Assembly (NCBI RefSeq): GCF_965219715.1
Contig: NZ_OZ244785.1
Span: 1,240,001 to 1,304,000, forward strand
DNA from: Bacterioplanoides sp965219715
Lineage (GTDB): Bacteria; Pseudomonadota; Gammaproteobacteria; Pseudomonadales; Oceanobacteraceae
Length of the DNA: 64,000 bases
Reading direction: 5' to 3'
The notes under the pieces were generated by a model. The model made no database searches. It had not been told where the DNA came from and saw nothing but the letters and a program-made list of their open reading frames with translations. The position numbers and the translations under genes are program-made. Below, in pieces: positions 42,360-51,366 of this stretch. The stretch's first letter is position 1. Each line of letters opens with the position of its first letter.

Positions 42360-43157
42360 ATGATCCGACTAATTGCACTTCTTAGTGTTATCGCTGCTTT
42401 GGGTGGCTGCGCTGCCGCAACACCACTTCTGGTAGCCGAAGGTGTTGGCCATGAGCTTGCCCGTCGCGATGAAGACATCAAAGTACGTGCCGCTGCAGCA
42501 CTGGCAGAAGAGCCGGATCTGCTGACATTTTCCGTACAGGCGATTTCACGAGGCAAAACCGAAGGAGCGGTATCCACCTACCTGAAAGGTTATGCCGATC
42601 CGGATTACAGCAATAACATCAAATCTCTGGCTATCTACCAGATCGGCCTGATTTATATGAACCGCTATAACGATTACCGTGATGACGCCAAAGCACGTGC
42701 TTATTTTAATCAGCACCGTATTGAGTTTCCGGATTCACGTCTGAAACAGCGTGTAGAAAAACGTCTTGAGGTTTTGCAACAGCGTCATGATGAAACGGTC
42801 CAGTTGACAGCCAAACAGCTGCTGACTCAGGTTAACCGCGCGAAATTGCTGGCACGAGACGAAACGCCGTTTGATGCCGAATTGACACCGATGAGCGAAC
42901 GCGCCATTACCGATGAACGTGTGGAAGATGCAGAAGGTGTATACCTGATTCTGTACGATAACCGCGCCTCGTCAGACGAAATGCGTGCTAAGGCGTTGTA
43001 CCAGCTGGGCCTTATTTACATGAGCCCTTACAACCGCCATGGCGACAACCGCAAAGCACTGGCCTACTTCCGTAAGATTTCAGCTGAATTCCCGGGCACA
43101 TCTGTCGCTAAACGCGCCGCTCAAAAAGCCAATGAACTGATTAATCGTCAGTACTGA
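42360..43157 (+). CDS. TPR/Sel1-like lipoprotein
   Basis: 265 residues from ATG 42360, preceded by AGGGA; the frame is open to 42267. The signal peptide with lipobox LGGC (residues about 14-17) predicts a lipoprotein. Two similar helical repeats are clear. IYQIGLIYMNRYNDYRDDAKARAYFNQH and LYQLGLIYMSPYNRHGDNRKALAYF are Sel1/TPR units about 120 residues apart. The N-terminal segment AEEPDLLTFSVQAISRGKTEGAVSTYLKGYAD may be a third unit. The role is likely protein-protein contact in the envelope. A bidirectional terminator follows. Confidence 0.75.
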   Translation: MIRLIALLSVIAALGGCAAATPLLVAEGVGHELARRDEDIKVRAAAALAEEPDLLTFSVQAISRGKTEGAVSTYLKGYADPDYSNNIKSLAIYQIGLIYMNRYNDYRDDAKARAYFNQHRIEFPDSRLKQRVEKRLEVLQQRHDETVQLTAKQLLTQVNRAKLLARDETPFDAELTPMSERAITDERVEDAEGVYLILYDNRASSDEMRAKALYQLGLIYMSPYNRHGDNRKALAYFRKISAEFPGTSVAKRAAQKANELINRQY

Positions 43158-43182
43158 TCTGCGATCACAAACAGCGAGCAAT

Positions 43183-43210
43183 AAAAAAGGAGCCGTTTGG
43201 CTCCTTTTTT
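43183..43210. terminator. Bidirectional terminator between lipoprotein gene and deaD
   Basis: AAAAAAGGAGCC (43183-43194) pairs with GGCTCCTTTTTT (43199-43210) around GTTT. It has T-runs on both strands. Confidence 0.92.
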
Positions 43211-43227
43211 ATTTTAGCGGAACGTTA

Positions 43228-45102
43228 TTAATCCCGCGGCTTACGCTTCTTAAAACCGCCTGGCTTGCTGTCTCGACGATCTCCGCCACGACGCTCGCCC
43301 TGACGCTCAGAAGAACGACCACGCTCGCCTGGCTTGCCGCCACGATGAGGTTTCTTAGGACCGCGATCCTTACGTTTACCATCACCTTTTGGTGCATCAG
43401 CCGCTTTATATTCTTTCATGCTCAGAGCCTGGCCACAGACACGTGCTTTTTTCAGCACAGCCATGGTCGCTTCAGGCATACCGGCAGGTAAATCAATGAC
43501 CGAGAAGTTTTCCAGGATTTCGATATGGCCGATATAGCGGCTTTCCAGGTCAGCTTCGTTGGCAACAGCACCTACCAGGTTACCCGGACGCAGACCATCG
43601 TCGTAACCAACGTTAACCATATAACGCTGCATTTCAACGTCTGGCTGTCCTTTCAGTGCTTTCGCCTGCTCTTCTGGTAACGTCTTGCCACGAGGGCCGC
43701 GGTCACGGTCATTACGATCACCGCGCTCACGTTTCTCACGAGGTTCGCGCTCACGGCGCTCCATCATGCGGCTGTCGGCTTTTTCGTCCAGGAACAAAGG
43801 CTTGTTGCCTTGTAACAGGCTGGCAATCGCAGCAGCAACATCCAGAGTATCAACCGGGTTTTCGGTTAAAACTGACTCAATAATGTCACGGAATACCTGG
43901 TTCTTGTCGGAGTGAATCGCATCAACAATACGTGCCTGGAACCGCTCTTTGCGTTTGGCATTAACGTCTTTTGCGGTTGGCAGCGGCATCTCTTCGATGG
44001 TCTGACGCGTGGCTTTTTCGATATCACGCAGCATGCGCTTTTCGCGACCACGAACAAAAACAATCGCCTCACCTTCACGACCGGCACGACCGGTACGACC
44101 AATACGGTGAACGTAGGATTCAGTGTCCTGAGGAATATCGTAGTTAACAACGTGACTGATACGCTCAACGTCCAGACCACGAGCAGCAACATCGGTCGCA
44201 ACCAGAATATCCAGCTTGCCGGCTTTCAGCTTTTCAACCGCTTTCTCACGTAATTGCTGAGGGATGTCGCCATTCAGCGGCGCACATTTAAAGCCGTTAG
44301 CCTGCATAAAGTCGGCAACTTCTTCGGTGGCCTGCTTGGTGCGTACAAACACCATCATGGCATCAAAGTCTTCAACTTCACTGATACGCAATAACGCATC
44401 ATTTTTATGCACGCCACCAACAAACCAGTAACGCTGACGGATTTTGTCGTTAGTGGTGGTTTTGGCTTTGATTTTCACCTGAACCGGATCGTTCAGGTGC
44501 TTTTCTGCAACCGCCTGAATTTCTTTCGGCATGGTTGCAGAGAAGAGCGCAACCTGACGCTGTTTAGGCGCCTGATCAAGAATCCAGTTAACGTCATCGA
44601 TAAAGCCCATACGTAACATTTCATCGGCTTCATCCAGCACCACTGCCTTGATATCAGACAGGTTCAAAGTGCCACGACGTAAGTGATCCATCACACGGCC
44701 TGGAGTACCCACCACCCACTGTGGACCACGCTTCAGTTCGCGCAGCTGGCTGCCGTAATCAGTACCGCCGTAAATGGCAGAAACATTGATACCCGGCAGA
44801 TATTTCGAATAGCTTTTAACCGCTTCAGCAACCTGCTGAGCCAGTTCACGAGTGGGTGCCAATACCAGCACCTGTGGAGCGTTCAGATCCGGTTGAGTCC
44901 GGGCCAGAATCGGCAACGAGAAAGCTGCCGTTTTACCGGTCCCCGTTTGGGCCATACCTAATACATCACGACCTTCCAGCAGTGTTGGGATACTGCTGGC
45001 CTGGATTGGCGATGGCTCTTCGTAGCCCAACTCTTCCAGAGTGCGTAAAATTTGAAAAGGTAAACCCAGGCTCGCAAAGCCTGTTGGGGTTGAATCGGTC
45101 AT
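43228..45102 (-). CDS. deaD: DEAD-box RNA helicase DeaD (CsdA)
   Basis: 624 residues from ATG 45102, after ACAGGT. ATP-dependent RNA helicase acting in ribosome assembly and cold adaptation. Motifs in order: Q motif region GFASLGLPFQIL, Walker A AQTGTGKTAAF, PTRELAQQ, DEAD in VLDEADEML, SATMP, ARGLDVERI, HRIGRTGRAG. The C-terminus has the DbpA-like RNA-binding domain (about 470-560, RYMVNVGYDDGLRPGNLVGAVANEA). A basic, Arg/Gly-rich tail follows. A hairpin lies in the 5' leader, as expected of a regulated cold-shock leader (inference). Confidence 0.95.
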   Translation of the reverse strand: MTDSTPTGFASLGLPFQILRTLEELGYEEPSPIQASSIPTLLEGRDVLGMAQTGTGKTAAFSLPILARTQPDLNAPQVLVLAPTRELAQQVAEAVKSYSKYLPGINVSAIYGGTDYGSQLRELKRGPQWVVGTPGRVMDHLRRGTLNLSDIKAVVLDEADEMLRMGFIDDVNWILDQAPKQRQVALFSATMPKEIQAVAEKHLNDPVQVKIKAKTTTNDKIRQRYWFVGGVHKNDALLRISEVEDFDAMMVFVRTKQATEEVADFMQANGFKCAPLNGDIPQQLREKAVEKLKAGKLDILVATDVAARGLDVERISHVVNYDIPQDTESYVHRIGRTGRAGREGEAIVFVRGREKRMLRDIEKATRQTIEEMPLPTAKDVNAKRKERFQARIVDAIHSDKNQVFRDIIESVLTENPVDTLDVAAAIASLLQGNKPLFLDEKADSRMMERREREPREKRERGDRNDRDRGPRGKTLPEEQAKALKGQPDVEMQRYMVNVGYDDGLRPGNLVGAVANEADLESRYIGHIEILENFSVIDLPAGMPEATMAVLKKARVCGQALSMKEYKAADAPKGDGKRKDRGPKKPHRGGKPGERGRSSERQGERRGGDRRDSKPGGFKKRKPRD

Positions 45103-45408
45103 ATTGTACCTGTGTTCAAGAAGCTGGGCTAAACCGTTTCCACTCTCACACAAGGGATCTGCAACTGAACAGAGGGTGAAAGCGTGGATACGCTCACCCT
45201 GGATAAACAGTATTTGGGATTCCGACTTGCCTGTATGACGGCGACGCCCGACTTGGGGTTAATCAAAAAGGGCGGCGAGTATACCTGAAAGCACCTGCTA
45301 AAGCTCGCCATTTATGTAACTTTATGTTTGATGGCCCATTCCCTCTACTGACACCCCCTGACATAGTGTATCCCTTATACTCGGGCGAGAATTTCCGGAG
45401 CCACAATC
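45103..45408. other. deaD leader / YafY upstream region
   Basis: This divergent gap holds a hairpin at 45173-45200. AGGGTGAAAGCGT pairs with ACGCTCACCCT, with one bulged A, inside the likely deaD 5' leader. TATACT near 45376 may be a -10 for the WYL regulator gene, but I could not assign a -35. No gene is seen. Confidence 0.5.
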
Positions 45409-46095
45409 ATGTCCAATAAATCAGAGCGCTTGTTCCAGCTTGTCACCTTGCTGCGCAGCCGGCGAACAGCCGTTACCGCCGAAACGCTCGCCGAATTTAT
45501 GGAAGTCTCTGTACGGACGATTTATCGCGACATTCAGGCATTGGTTGTGTCGGGAATTCCGGTCGAGGGAGAAGCCGGGATTGGTTATCGCCTTAAGCCT
45601 GGATTCCAGCTGCCGCCACTGATGTTCGACTTCGATGAGGTACAATCCATCCTGCTTGGCACTCATATGGTTGCCGCCTGGACCGACCCGGAGCTGGCGC
45701 AGGCAGCCAGGCGGGCTGAAGCCAAAATCCGTGCGGTATTACCCGAACAACAACTGATGCGGGCAGATAACAGTCCATATTGCGTACCACCTGTTCTTAA
45801 GGAAAATCCGGTACAAACCGTCCATTTAAATATCCGGCATGCCTGTGAAAGATTGCTGAAAGTATCGATGGATTATCAGGACGCCCAGGGCAATAAAAGC
45901 CAGCGAACGGTCTGGCCACTGGGAATGTTGTTCTGGGGACAGCGCTGGACGTTTCTGGCCTGGTGTGAAACACGGGACGCCTACCGCAGCTTTCGGCTGG
46001 ACCGTGTCGACAGCATTCACCTTCTGGGCGAGCATTACCCCCGCCATCCGCAACGAAATCTGCAGCATTATCTACAACAATGGGAAGACCATTAA
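45409..46095 (+). CDS. YafY-type HTH/WYL transcriptional regulator
   Basis: 228 residues. The N-terminal HTH_11 domain at 1-60 (RLFQLVTLLRSRRTAVTAETLAEFMEVSVRTIYRDIQAL) is followed by a WYL ligand-sensing domain at about 130-210 (RTVWPLGMLFWGQRWTFLAWCETRDAYRSFRLDRVDSIHLL). The WYL triad appears as the W-x-L/A-W pattern. CGGAG precedes ATG 45409. WYL regulators often sense nucleotides or nucleic acids; the target is unknown. Confidence 0.93.
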   Translation: MSNKSERLFQLVTLLRSRRTAVTAETLAEFMEVSVRTIYRDIQALVVSGIPVEGEAGIGYRLKPGFQLPPLMFDFDEVQSILLGTHMVAAWTDPELAQAARRAEAKIRAVLPEQQLMRADNSPYCVPPVLKENPVQTVHLNIRHACERLLKVSMDYQDAQGNKSQRTVWPLGMLFWGQRWTFLAWCETRDAYRSFRLDRVDSIHLLGEHYPRHPQRNLQHYLQQWEDH

Positions 46096-46217
46096 GATAA
46101 GCACCTAATTGTCCCGGCATTTTGTACTTTAAGGAACAAATTCAAAGCTCAACAAGCAATTCACCCATGGAGCTGCTAGTCTTGGTTCAGGTCATTACAG
46201 GCAGATTCCGCTGATAG

Positions 46218-48305
46218 ATGAGTATTAAATCCCGTATTCTGCTGAGCGTTATCGCACTTCAGCTGATAGGTTTTATTGCCCTGGTTTATCAATTCAGCCA
46301 CCAGGCTGGCCAGTCTGTGTTCGTAAACAACCAACAGCAGATCATCAGCTCCGTTACCTCCACCCTACATCACTTCAATGCCCTTGCTGCAGAAATGTCG
46401 CGTAGTGCCCGCGGACTTGCCCGCGCGGGCGAGCTGATTTACCAACAACGTCACCGCCTTGATGAAGAGCAAAGAAATAAAAAATTCAGCGATTTGCTGA
46501 TCAATACCTTTACTCCCTTCCCTCAGGCAATTGGCGGTGGCATCTGGTACGAGCCCTATCAATTCGATAAAAACACCCGACTACTGGGGCCTTATGCCTA
46601 TCGTAGCCAACATCAGGTCATGTTCAGCTGGGAGCTGAACACCGAGGAGTACAACTACCCGAAACAGGACTGGTACCAGTTAGCATTGCCAGACCTAGCC
46701 TCGCAAAATCATAACGCTCGGCAGGATATTTTCTGGACGCCACCGTACTTCGATGAAGCGGCCACGGAAGCGCTGATGACCACTGTTGATGCCTTAATGT
46801 TCGATCAACAGCAAGCTATCGGCATGGCAACCGTAGACTGGTCAATGGAAGATATCCGTCACTATCTGAGCGAATTAAAACCTACACCTGACAGCCAGAC
46901 GTTTTTAATTTACCCGGGTAGTCCGGACTCCCTGCTCGCCGACACACATCGGGAATCGACTCTCGTTAACCAAAAACTGAAGCAGTGGCAAGACAAACTG
47001 TCGTCTCTGAAACGCTCGGAGATCAGTCATTTCTCTTCTCTGGATGACAGCAAGGAACAGGTCGTCGCCGGCCTGACCAATACGGGTCTGGTATTTGGCG
47101 TCATTGTTCCGGATAGCGATCTGGCAAAGATCGTTGACGAGCAAACGCAACACACCCTGACGACCGGGATCGGGATCGCAGTGCTGTTTGTTGCCATCGT
47201 TGCCTTATTGCTCGAACTATTATTCCGCCCCTTCGATCAGATATTGTTTTTACTGAAATCTTCGATCAGCGTTCACCCGGACACGCACAAAGTTCAGATG
47301 AATACGCTGAATTATCAGACTCAAAACGAATTCAAACCCATCGTTGATGCTTTTAATACGCTGGTAAAACAAATTGAGCGTTATACCGAACAACTTTCAG
47401 AAACCAACGACGAGCTACTGGCCAGCCAATCTGAAATTGCTCTGCTTAATGCGTCCCTCGAAGAGAAAGTGCAACTCAGAACAGAAGAGCTGAACGCCAA
47501 AAAAGAAGAAGCCATCAATTCATTACAACAACTTAAACTCACTCAGAAACAGCTGGTCAACATGGAAAAATACGCAGCGCTCGGGGAGTTAATTGCAGGC
47601 CTGGCACACGAAGTAAACACACCTCTCGGCATCGCTGTCACTGCCGTTACCGCGCTCGAAGATCAGCTCCATCAGATCAATCGGTCTTTTCGCAACAGCA
47701 CTCTGGATAAACAGGAATTTACAGACTTTGTTGATTTCGCTAACGAAGGCAGCCAGATCACCATTGATAATCTGCGACGTGCAGCTGATTTAATCAGCCG
47801 CTTTAAACAAGTTGCAGTCGATCAGGCCAGCGAGCAATATCGCGACTTTGAGCTGGGCGATTACATCAACAGCGTTGTGACGTCATTGCGCCCCAATTTC
47901 AAAGCGCGCCCGGTAACAATTACGGTCGATTGCCCAGAGCGGGTCCATATCGCCAGTTTCCCCGGCGCTCTGTCTCAGGTGCTCACTAATCTGATTATGA
48001 ACTCGCTGATACACGCATATGATGATAAACAGAACGGCGAAATAATGATCGAAATTGGCAAGGTCGGCGATCAGGCCGTCATTCGCTACCGCGATGATGG
48101 CAAAGGTATGACCAGTGAAGTGCTGCAACATATGTTTGAGCCCTTCTTCACCACCCGCCGTGGCGATGGCGGCAGTGGCCTGGGCGCACACATTATTTAC
48201 GATCTGGTCAGTGAACGTCTCGGTGGCCAGCTTATAGTCTGCAGCTCGCCAGGCAATGGCTCCGAATTCAGAATTCAGATTCCTCTGCAATTGCCATCCG
48301 CATAG
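46218..48305 (+). CDS. Membrane sensor histidine kinase
   Basis: 695 residues. Membrane helices at about 5-25 and 313-335 flank a large periplasmic sensor (Cache-like; GGIWYEPYQ, TVDWSMEDIRHYL). A cytoplasmic coiled coil covers about 385-445. The phospho-acceptor is His464 in AGLAHEVNTPLG, the HEvNTPL H-box variant. The ATPase domain has QVLTNLIMNSLIHAY (N box), YRDDGKGM (G1) and GDGGSGLGAHIIYDLV (G2). No response regulator gene is adjacent, so the partner is elsewhere. One candidate is the orphan receiver protein at 41307. Confidence 0.92.
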   Translation: MSIKSRILLSVIALQLIGFIALVYQFSHQAGQSVFVNNQQQIISSVTSTLHHFNALAAEMSRSARGLARAGELIYQQRHRLDEEQRNKKFSDLLINTFTPFPQAIGGGIWYEPYQFDKNTRLLGPYAYRSQHQVMFSWELNTEEYNYPKQDWYQLALPDLASQNHNARQDIFWTPPYFDEAATEALMTTVDALMFDQQQAIGMATVDWSMEDIRHYLSELKPTPDSQTFLIYPGSPDSLLADTHRESTLVNQKLKQWQDKLSSLKRSEISHFSSLDDSKEQVVAGLTNTGLVFGVIVPDSDLAKIVDEQTQHTLTTGIGIAVLFVAIVALLLELLFRPFDQILFLLKSSISVHPDTHKVQMNTLNYQTQNEFKPIVDAFNTLVKQIERYTEQLSETNDELLASQSEIALLNASLEEKVQLRTEELNAKKEEAINSLQQLKLTQKQLVNMEKYAALGELIAGLAHEVNTPLGIAVTAVTALEDQLHQINRSFRNSTLDKQEFTDFVDFANEGSQITIDNLRRAADLISRFKQVAVDQASEQYRDFELGDYINSVVTSLRPNFKARPVTITVDCPERVHIASFPGALSQVLTNLIMNSLIHAYDDKQNGEIMIEIGKVGDQAVIRYRDDGKGMTSEVLQHMFEPFFTTRRGDGGSGLGAHIIYDLVSERLGGQLIVCSSPGNGSEFRIQIPLQLPSA

Positions 48306-48308
48306 TAC

Positions 48309-48337
48309 GAGACATAACCCTGCAAGCTCCCTATAAT
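48309..48337 (+). promoter_or_regulatory. Promoter of ppnP
   Basis: GAGACA (48309-48314) and a perfect TATAAT (48332-48337) with a 17-base spacer, 33 bases before the ppnP start codon. A T-rich stretch follows. Confidence 0.6.
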
Positions 48338-48370
48338 ACGCTCCCTTTTTATTTATCCGGAGCAATACCC

Positions 48371-48652
48371 ATGCTGAAAGTTAACGAATATTTTGATGGC
48401 AACGTAAAATCTATTGGCCTGCAAACTGAGACCTTACCTGCAACAGTAGGCGTTATGGTTGCTGGTGATTATGAGTTTGGCACCAGCCAGAAAGAAGTTA
48501 TGACCGTGGTATCCGGCAGCATGGACGTAAAACTGCCTGGCGCTGACAGCTTCCAGACGTTCAAGCAGGGCGAGTCTTTTAATGTTGATGAAAACGTTTC
48601 CTTCCAGGTTAAAGTAGCGACAGATACCGCATACTTCTGCACCTACGAGTAA
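48371..48652 (+). CDS. ppnP: Pyrimidine/purine nucleoside phosphorylase PpnP
   Basis: 93 residues. Small cupin (YaiE family) that phosphorolyses nucleosides. It covers the whole family: VNEYFDGNVKSIGLQ, ATVGVMVAGDYEFGTSQKEVMTVVSGSM, GESFNVDENVSFQVKVATDTAYFCTY. CCGGAGCAATACCC before ATG 48371 gives the ribosome-binding site. It is followed by a 73-base palindrome shared with the convergent GGDEF-EAL gene. Confidence 0.93.
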   Translation: MLKVNEYFDGNVKSIGLQTETLPATVGVMVAGDYEFGTSQKEVMTVVSGSMDVKLPGADSFQTFKQGESFNVDENVSFQVKVATDTAYFCTYE

Positions 48653-48660
48653 GGTTACTG

Positions 48661-48733
48661 GGCCGGTGCCGGTCGTGCAGATGGAAGAATTACTGGCCCA
48701 TTAATTCTTCCATCTGCACGACCGGTACTGGCC
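48661..48733. repeat. 73-base near-perfect palindrome made of an inverted copy of a gene end
   Basis: Arms 48661-48692 and 48702-48733 are 32 bases each, matching at 30, with a 9-base loop CTGGCCCAT. The right arm is the last coding stretch of the minus-strand GGDEF-EAL gene (PVPVVQMEEL). The left arm lies beyond that gene's stop, and on the plus strand encodes PVPVVQMEELLAH and a stop. It can fold as RNA on either strand or as a cruciform. There is no T-tract, so termination of ppnP and the convergent gene may be Rho- or fold-dependent. Confidence 0.9.
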
Positions 48734-51356
48734 GACTGAAGTAAAACCCCTGATAACTCTCACATTGATTATCACGTAAAAACACCAACTGACTTTCAGT
48801 CTCAACACCCTCAGCCAGCACTTTCAAGCCAAGGCCTTTCGCCAGGCTAATAATGGTTGTGGTGATCACCCGCCCCTCATCATCTTCTTCGATCGAATTA
48901 ACAAAACTGCGATCAATTTTAAGTTTATCCACCTGATAACGATGCAAATACGCCAGCGATGAGTATCCTGTACCAAAATCGTCGATCGCCAGACTGATAC
49001 CCAACGATTTAAGCCCGGCAATGGTGTCCAGAACCTGTGGCGTTGGCTCAAGCAATGCGCCTTCGGTAATTTCCAGCTCCAGCCAACTGGCATCAATTGA
49101 GAACTCATTCAGCAGACGCTGCAACAGTTCAACAAGACCACCCGCAACAAAGGTTGGCTGGGTAATATTCACGGCCACCGAAATTGGCTGATTGCCAGCC
49201 GACTGCCAGCGCGCCAGCGTGCTACAAGCCGAGCGTAAAGCCCAGGCATCCAGCTCCGGCATTAAGCCGTTGTCTTCTGCAACCGGAAGAAAGCGCCCGG
49301 GGGGGATAATGCCTTCCGTTGGATGATGCCAGCGCATCAATGCTTCTGCACCAATCAATTGGCCGGTCTGCAAACAAACCTGAGGCTGATAATAGAGCTG
49401 TAATTCGTCTTCGCGCTGCAACGCTTTACGTAACTGATTACCCAACTCAAGTCGGTCTGATGCCGCCTGTGTCATATCGTTGGTGTAAAACTGGTGACGA
49501 TTCCGGCCCTCCTGCTTGGCTTTAAATACAGCAACGTCAGCATTACTCAATAACTGGGTAACCGATGAGCCATGATCCGGAAACAGCGTAATTCCCATGG
49601 AAACGCTGATGTACAACTCTTGACCCACCCCAGCATCGAATGGTTGCTCAAGTAGCCCCTTAATGATGGCGGAAACCGATTGCACCTGCTCTGATGAAAC
49701 GACATCTTCCAATACCACCATAAAGTCGTCACCACCCAGCCGGGCAACGGTATCGCTGTCGCGCAAGCGGCGCCGTAAACGATGGGCAAACTCCTGCAGC
49801 AAACGATCACCGGCGGGATGCCCGAGACTGTCGTTAATGTGCTTGAAATGATCAAGATCGATGGCGATCAGACCAACTTTGCGCTGGCTGGTGCGCGCTT
49901 TCTCCAAGGCGTTCTCAAGACGGCTGAGTAATAACGCGCGGTTGGGTAAATTTGTGATCGAGTCATAATAAGACAAATGCTCTAATTGCTGTTCCGACTC
50001 TTTAATTTTCGACATATCAGAGAACACGCCGACATAATGACTGACACGGTTATTGCCATCGCGAACCGCAGTAATCGTCAGCCATTCCGGGAATATTTCA
50101 CCGGTCTTTTTGCGGTTCCATATTTCACCTCGCCAATAGCCCTGATCTTCAATGGCCTGATACATACTGCGGTAGAAATCACTGCCATATTGACCTGATT
50201 TCAGAATTGAAATCGGTCGACCAATAATCTCTTCTTCTTTGTAGCCGGTAATCTGACAAAAGGCCGGGTTAACCGCTTCAATACAGGAGCGGGCATCGGT
50301 AATAACAATCCCCTCCATGGTTGATTCGAATACAACCACCGACTGATTCAAGCGCCGTTCTTTCGCCTGCTGCTCACTGATGTCCTGCACCGAACCACTG
50401 CGAGCAATGGTTTTACCCTGATCATCCTGCAGCACTTCACCCAGGCCGTGAATGTATTTTTCATTCCCTTGAGCCGTGATAATGCGGTAAATCATGTCAG
50501 AAGGTTCACCGCTTTCAACGCTGTGTTGCAATACCCTGGCAACACGATCTTTATCCTCGGGATGCACAAACTGAAAATAATCATCCAGCGTTATTTTCTG
50601 GATATCCGGATCAATTTCAAAAATCTCGGCAGCGTGTTTGGTAAAAGTAATGCAGTTATTCAGAACATCATCACTCCAACTGCCAATATTTGCCAATCGC
50701 TCGGTTCGTTCCAACAACTGTTCTCGCCGCTCCAGGCGATCAACCATGCGGCTACGATCCAGCACCAGAAAGAATAATTGGGCAAATGTGGAAAGCAGAG
50801 AGGCTTCGCTATCGGATATTGCGCGTCGCTCCGATACCGAAAAGAACAGGCAGCCACCGGCATCAGTTCGCCCCATGATCGGAACCATAATCACCGTATC
50901 TGCCGCCATGGCATTAAGGAGAAACTGCTCCCGATGGTCAATATCGGATTGTCGATCAATCACTTTAACCAGGCGCTCGCTGACTAACTGACACCACTGA
51001 TCAGCATTCCCAACCAAGGAGCGAATATTACGTTGTAAATCCGTTGGTAAATACGTGCCGCCAGGGATTGCCAGCGGTTGGCCTTGTTTCTGTTCAGGAC
51101 AAATAAGTAACAGGCCATAATCGGCACCCAACTGCATACTGAGTTGGGAGACTGCAATACTCAGGTCACTTTCCAACACTTCAGAACGCGTCGTCAGAAA
51201 CACTTTAATGCAACGTTCCAGCAACTGATCCAAAGGCAATAAGTTCTGATCTTCAGCAATCGGCGTCACCTGCTGACGATCATCACAGGCTTCTGTCGCC
51301 ACCAGTTTATTCCAGGTGTTCTGCCAGAGTTCAATACTGGGCTGATTCGACTTCAT
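48690..51356 (-). CDS. GAF-PAS-PAS-GGDEF-EAL c-di-GMP enzyme
   Basis: 888 residues from ATG 51356 (a TTG one codon earlier is possible). Order: a GAF-like domain at about 55-200 (YGLLLICPEQKQG, MVPIMGRTDAGGCLFF), PAS at about 215-335, PAS at about 345-455 (GIVITDARSCIEAVNPAFCQITGYKEEEIIG), GGDEF at about 465-625 and EAL at about 640-885. The cyclase site is GGDDF with an RDSD inhibitory site before it. The phosphodiesterase motifs EALMRW and DDFGTGYSSLAYL are intact, so both activities are possible. It follows the YcgR/PilZ gene by 10 bases. Its 3' end lies in a large palindrome. Confidence 0.95.
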   Translation of the reverse strand: MKSNQPSIELWQNTWNKLVATEACDDRQQVTPIAEDQNLLPLDQLLERCIKVFLTTRSEVLESDLSIAVSQLSMQLGADYGLLLICPEQKQGQPLAIPGGTYLPTDLQRNIRSLVGNADQWCQLVSERLVKVIDRQSDIDHREQFLLNAMAADTVIMVPIMGRTDAGGCLFFSVSERRAISDSEASLLSTFAQLFFLVLDRSRMVDRLERREQLLERTERLANIGSWSDDVLNNCITFTKHAAEIFEIDPDIQKITLDDYFQFVHPEDKDRVARVLQHSVESGEPSDMIYRIITAQGNEKYIHGLGEVLQDDQGKTIARSGSVQDISEQQAKERRLNQSVVVFESTMEGIVITDARSCIEAVNPAFCQITGYKEEEIIGRPISILKSGQYGSDFYRSMYQAIEDQGYWRGEIWNRKKTGEIFPEWLTITAVRDGNNRVSHYVGVFSDMSKIKESEQQLEHLSYYDSITNLPNRALLLSRLENALEKARTSQRKVGLIAIDLDHFKHINDSLGHPAGDRLLQEFAHRLRRRLRDSDTVARLGGDDFMVVLEDVVSSEQVQSVSAIIKGLLEQPFDAGVGQELYISVSMGITLFPDHGSSVTQLLSNADVAVFKAKQEGRNRHQFYTNDMTQAASDRLELGNQLRKALQREDELQLYYQPQVCLQTGQLIGAEALMRWHHPTEGIIPPGRFLPVAEDNGLMPELDAWALRSACSTLARWQSAGNQPISVAVNITQPTFVAGGLVELLQRLLNEFSIDASWLELEITEGALLEPTPQVLDTIAGLKSLGISLAIDDFGTGYSSLAYLHRYQVDKLKIDRSFVNSIEEDDEGRVITTTIISLAKGLGLKVLAEGVETESQLVFLRDNQCESYQGFYFSRPVPVVQMEELMGQ

Positions 51357-51366
51357 CAAAAAAGGC

